DNA of 64,000 nt, taken from the NCBI RefSeq assembly GCF_029227915.1, contig NC_079887.1:12276001-12340000 (forward strand). The letters run 5' to 3'. A model generated the notes under the pieces. The model made no database searches, was not told the origin of the DNA, and saw only the letters and a program-made list of their open reading frames with translations. Positions 59,701 to 64,000 of this stretch are shown in pieces (position 1 is the first letter of the stretch; the number at the start of each line of letters is the position of its first letter). Source of the stretch: Hydractinia symbiolongicarpus (taxonomy: Eukaryota; Cnidaria; Hydrozoa; Anthoathecata; Hydractiniidae). The translations under genes and the position numbers were made by a program.

Positions 59701-62700
59701 TTTGAAGTATTAGATTATACCGCAACATGCAATTTTTTTCTGATTGTCCACCAAATGTTGCATTTTTGTGCCTATAATTTTTAAAATTGCCTTATAACGC
59801 CACAATCTATCATCCATTGCCCACCAAATGCTGCATTTTTGTTCATATTAATGTTATGTTATTAGATAGTACGGCAAAATGTAGTTTTCCTCAGATTGTC
59901 TAACAAATGCTTTAATTTTGTGCCTATAATTTTTGATTCTATGTAATGAAACCACATTTTTTCACTTAGTGTCCACCAAATGCTGCATTTTTGTTTATAT
60001 AAATTTTGAAATGTTAGATTATACCGCAACATGCAACTTTTTTCTGATTGTCCACCAAATGCTGCATTTTTATGGCTATAATTTTTAAAATTGTCTTATA
60101 ACGCCGCAATGTATCATCCATTGTCCACCAAATGCTTCATTTTTGTTGATATAAATTTTAAGTCATTAAATAGTACGGAAAATGTAATTTTCCTCTGATT
60201 GTCTACCAAATGCTCCATTTTTGAGCCTATAATATTTGATATTGTGCAATAAAAGCACATTATTTCACTTATTGACCACCAAATGCTCAATTTTTGTATA
60301 TATAGATGTTTTAAATATCAAAAAATCCCGTCCAAATACACTATTTCACTTAGTGTCCACCAAATGCTGCATTTTTGTTTACGTAAATTTTGGAGTATTA
60401 GATTCTACCAAAACAATCAATTTTTATCTGATTGTCCACCAAATGCTGCATTTTTGGGCCTTTATTTTTTAAAATTGTGTTATAACGTTGCAATTGTCTA
60501 CCAAATACTGCATTTTTGTTCATAAAAATTTTAAAATATTAGATAGTACCGCAAAGGGTAATTTTCCTCTAATTGCTCCATATTTGAGCCTATCATATTT
60601 GATATTGTGCAATAAAAGCGCATTATTTCACTTATTGCCCACCAAATCCTCAATTTTTGTATATATAGATGTTTTAAAAATCAAAAAATCCCGTCAAAAT
60701 ACACTATTTCACTTAGTGTCCACTAAATGCTGCATTTTTGTTTACATATATTTTGGAGTATTAGATTATACCGCAACATGCAATTTTTTTCTGATTGTCC
60801 ACCAAATGCTGCATTTTTGTGCCTATAATTTTTGATTCTATGTAATGAAACCACATATTTTCACTTAGTGTCCACTAAATGCTGCATTTTTGTTCACATA
60901 AATTTTGGAGTATTATATTATACCGCAACATGCAATTTTTGTCTGATTGTCAACCAAATGCTGCATTTCTGTGCCTATAATTTTTAAAATTGTCTTATAA
61001 CGCCACAATCTATTATCCATTGTCCACCAAATGCTGCATTTTTGTTTATATATAATTTTGAAGTAATAGATTATACCGCAACATGCAACTTTTTTCTGAT
61101 TGTCCACCAAATGCTGCATTTTTATGCCTACTATTTTTAAAATTGTCTTATAACGCCGCAATGTGTCATCCATTGTCCACCAAATGCTGCATTTTTGTTG
61201 ATATAAATTTTAAGTTATTAGATAGTACGGCAAAATGTAATTTTCCTCAGATTGTCTACCAAATGCTTCATTTTTTTCCCTATAGTTTTTGATTCTATGT
61301 AATAAAACCACATTTTTACTTAGTGTCCACCAAATGCTGCATTTTTGTTTATATATAATTTTGAAGTATTAGATTATACCGCAACATGCAATTTTTTTCT
61401 GATTGTCCACCAAATGTTGCATTTTTGTGCCTATAATTTTTAAAATTGCCTTATAACGCCACAATCTATCATCCATTGCCCACCAAATGCTGCATTTTTG
61501 TTCATATTAATGTTATGTTATTAGATAGTACGGCAAAATGTAGTTTTCCTCAGATTGTCTAACAAATGCTTTAATTTTGTGCCTATAATTTTTGATTCTA
61601 TGTAATGAAACCACATTTTTTCACTTAGTGTCCACCAAATGCTGCATTTTTGTTTATATAAATTTTGAAATGTTAGATTATACCGCAACATGCAACTTTT
61701 TTCTGATTGTCCACCAAATGCTGCATTTTTATGGCTATAATTTTTAAAATTGTCTTATAACGCCGCAATGTATCATCCATTGTCCACCAAATGCTTCATT
61801 TTTGTTGATATAAATTTTAAGTCATTAAATAGTACGGAAAATGTAATTTTCCTCTGATTGTCTACCAAATGCTCCATTTTTGAGCCTATAATATTTGATA
61901 TTGTGCAATAAAAGCACATTATTTCACTTATTGACCACCAAATGCTCAATTTTTGTATATATAGATGTTTTAAATATCAAAAAATCCCGTCCAAATACAC
62001 TATTTCACTTAGTGTCCACCAAATGCTGCATTTTTGTTTATGTAAATTTTGGAGTATTAGATTCTACCAAAACAATCAATTTTTATCTGATTGTCCACCA
62101 AATGCTGCATTTTTGGGCCTTTATTTTTTAAAATTGTGTTATAACGTTGCAATTGTCTACCAAATACTGCATTTTTGTTCATAAAAATTTTAAAATATTA
62201 GATAGTACCGCAAAGGGTAATTTTCCTCTAATTGCTCCATATTTGAGCCTATCATATTTGATATTGTGCAATAAAAGCGCATTATTTCACTTATTGCCCA
62301 CCAAATCCTCAATTTTTGTATATATAGATGTTTTAAAAATCAAAAAATCCCGTCAAAATACACTATTTCACTTAGTGTCCACTAAATGCTGCATTTTTGT
62401 TTACATATATTTTGGAGTATTAGATTATACCGCAACATGCAATTTTTGTCTGATTGTCCACCAAATGCTGCATTTTTGTGCCTATAATTTTTAAAATTGT
62501 GTTAAAACGCCACAATCTATTATCCATTGTCCACCAATGCTGCATTTTTGTTTATATATAATTTTGAAGTATTAGATTATACCGCAACATGCAATTTTTT
62601 TCTGATTGTCCACCAAATGCTGCATTTTTGTGCCTATAATTTTTGATTCTATGTAATGAAACCACATATTTTCACTTAGTGTCCACTAAATGCTGCATTT

Positions 62701-63632
62701 TTGTTCACATAAATTTTGGAGTATTAGATTATACCGCAACATGCAATTTTTGTCTGATTGTCAACCAAATGCTGCATTTCTGTGCCTATAATTTTTAAAA
62801 TTGTCTTATAACGCCACAATCTATTATCCATTGTCCACCAAATGCTGCATTTTTGTTTATATATAATTTTGAAGTAATAGATTATACCGCAACATGCAAC
62901 TTTTTTCTGATTCTCCACCAAATGCTGCATTTTTATGCTTATAATTTTTAAAATTGTCTTATAACGCCGCAATGTATCATCCATTGTCCACCAAATGCTG
63001 CATTTTTGTTGATATAAATTTTAAGTCATTAAATAGTACGGAAAATGTAATTTTCCTCTGATTGTCTATCAAATGCTCCATTTTTGAGCCTATAATAATT
63101 GATATTGTGCAATAAAAGCACATTATTTCACTTATTGACCACCAAATGCTCAATTTTTGTATATACAGATGTTTTAAATATCAAAAAATCCCGTTCAAAT
63201 ACACTATTTCACTTAGTGTCCACCAAATGCTGCATTTTTGTTTACATAAATTTTGGAGTATTAGATTATACCAAAACAATCAATTTTTGTCTGATTGTCC
63301 ACCAAATGCTGCATTTTTGTGCCTATAATTTTTAAAATTGTCTTAAAACGCCACAATCTATCATCCATTGTCCACCAAATGCTGCATTTTTGTTGATATA
63401 AATTTTAAGTTATTAGATAGTACGGCAAAATGTAATTTTCCTCAGATTGTCTACCAAATGCTTCATTTTTGTCCCTATAGTTTTTGATTCTATGTAATAA
63501 AACCACATTTTTACTTAGTGTCCACCAAATGCTGCAGTTTTGTTCATATAAATTTTAAAATGTTAGATAATACGGCATAATATAATTTTCCTCTGATTGT
63601 CTACCAAAGGCTCCATTTTTGAGTCTATACTT
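53755..63632. repeat. Satellite array: 73/79-bp alternating monomers, 152-bp dimers, higher-order repeats
   Basis: About 9.9 kb of tandem monomers, each with the core GTCCACCAAATGCTGCATTT followed by TTGT. Core-to-core distances alternate near 79 and 73 bp (54390, 54469, 54542, 54622, 54695), so the basic unit is a dimer of about 152 bp. After the core one monomer class reads 'gcctataattttt' and the other 'tatataaatttt'. Longer units are superimposed: a landmark recurs at 55410, 57221, 58425, 60236, 61895 and 63099 (spacings 1811, 1204, 1811, 1659, 1204), and 55410-58424 is almost repeated at 58425. Open frames inside recur with these periods and are not genes. Confidence 0.97.
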
Positions 63633-64000
63633 TCTGACACATCTGACAAATTAACCATACTTATAATTTTTGACTTTGTGTAAAAATTATGGTTTTATTA
63701 CACAATGTCAGAAGATTTAACCAGGAAATGTGCAAAATAAAAACACGTAGAGCTAAAGGACTACAAACCACTCACCACAACTACCATAAGCAGCACAAAC
63801 TGAAAATACTTCCTATTTTACGACACTAGGCATTAGTTCAATTTGTGAAAAGAGTGGTGTTCTCAGCAAGAAAACAACTTACTATAATAAATCACAACTG
63901 GGAAGAGATCCCAAGGCTCACTCCAATGTGTTGCCTACGAACAGCAATAACATTATGGCTTCCTTCGAAATGTCTTCTGTGCATCTAAGGTACATGAACT
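63633..64000. other. Right flank of the satellite
   Basis: An imperfect inverted repeat, 'tgactttgtgtaa' (about 63671) and 'ttacacaatgtca' (about 63698), lies just outside the array. No gene was recognised. Confidence 0.5.

Noticed and set aside
54312-63335. Many recurring 60-117-codon open frames on both strands
   Set aside because: They recur with the satellite period, encode variants of the satellite core in different frames and have no gene structure.
53755-63632. CRISPR-like direct repeats with spacers
   Set aside because: The spacers are themselves related monomer sequences, units alternate in two classes, and the context is eukaryotic with no Cas genes.

Overview
This window is eukaryotic and almost certainly metazoan DNA. 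It is AT-rich, its genes are split by GT-AG introns, coding density is low and repeats are abundant. The mix of an animal GDPD1-type phosphodiesterase, an aquaporin, protein-primed DNA polymerase relics, a tRNA-derived SINE, a Helitron and a SAMD3-like transposon-associated family suggests a cnidarian, possibly a hydrozoan. That placement is inference, not proof.

Four genes can be assembled exon by exon. (1) A glycerophosphodiester phosphodiesterase on the minus strand (22607 to 17921, ten coding exons, about 324 aa). Its last two exons lie in a 1,807-bp unit present three times in tandem (13045-18465). (2) A secreted, cysteine-free, dibasic-rich protein on the minus strand (28928 to 26812, two exons, about 483 aa). 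(3) A second secreted, cysteine-free, lysine-rich protein on the plus strand (33271-34795, two exons, about 405 aa), divergent from the first and built the same way. (4) An aquaporin on the minus strand (43229 to 36010, four exons, about 286 aa). Its first coding exon lies in a 1,966-bp tandem duplication (42237-46168), so a second identical first exon exists.

Layout. 1-13 kb is a graveyard of mobile elements: a hairpin-ended repeat, a protein-primed family B DNA polymerase relic, a 136-bp non-autonomous Helitron, a broken transposon-associated gene pair and a LINE with a twin-priming-type inversion. 13-18.5 kb is the triplicated unit. 18.5-22.6 kb is the rest of GDPD. 23-26.8 kb is non-coding with a minisatellite and a long hairpin. 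26.8-34.9 kb holds the two secreted-protein genes with repeats between them. 36-46.2 kb is the aquaporin. 46.17-46.51 kb is a pure AT dinucleotide array followed by a satellite relic. 46.8-53.7 kb is largely non-coding but holds a TIR element with exact 8-bp target duplications. 53.76-63.63 kb is a satellite with 152-bp dimers organised into higher-order repeats.

The genes do not form a pathway. One property links them: each intact gene, and the best-preserved pseudogene, has a splice-acceptor-like pyrimidine-AG only 5-24 nt upstream of its start codon. This fits spliced-leader trans-splicing, which is known in hydrozoans, but short cis-spliced 5' UTRs would look the same.
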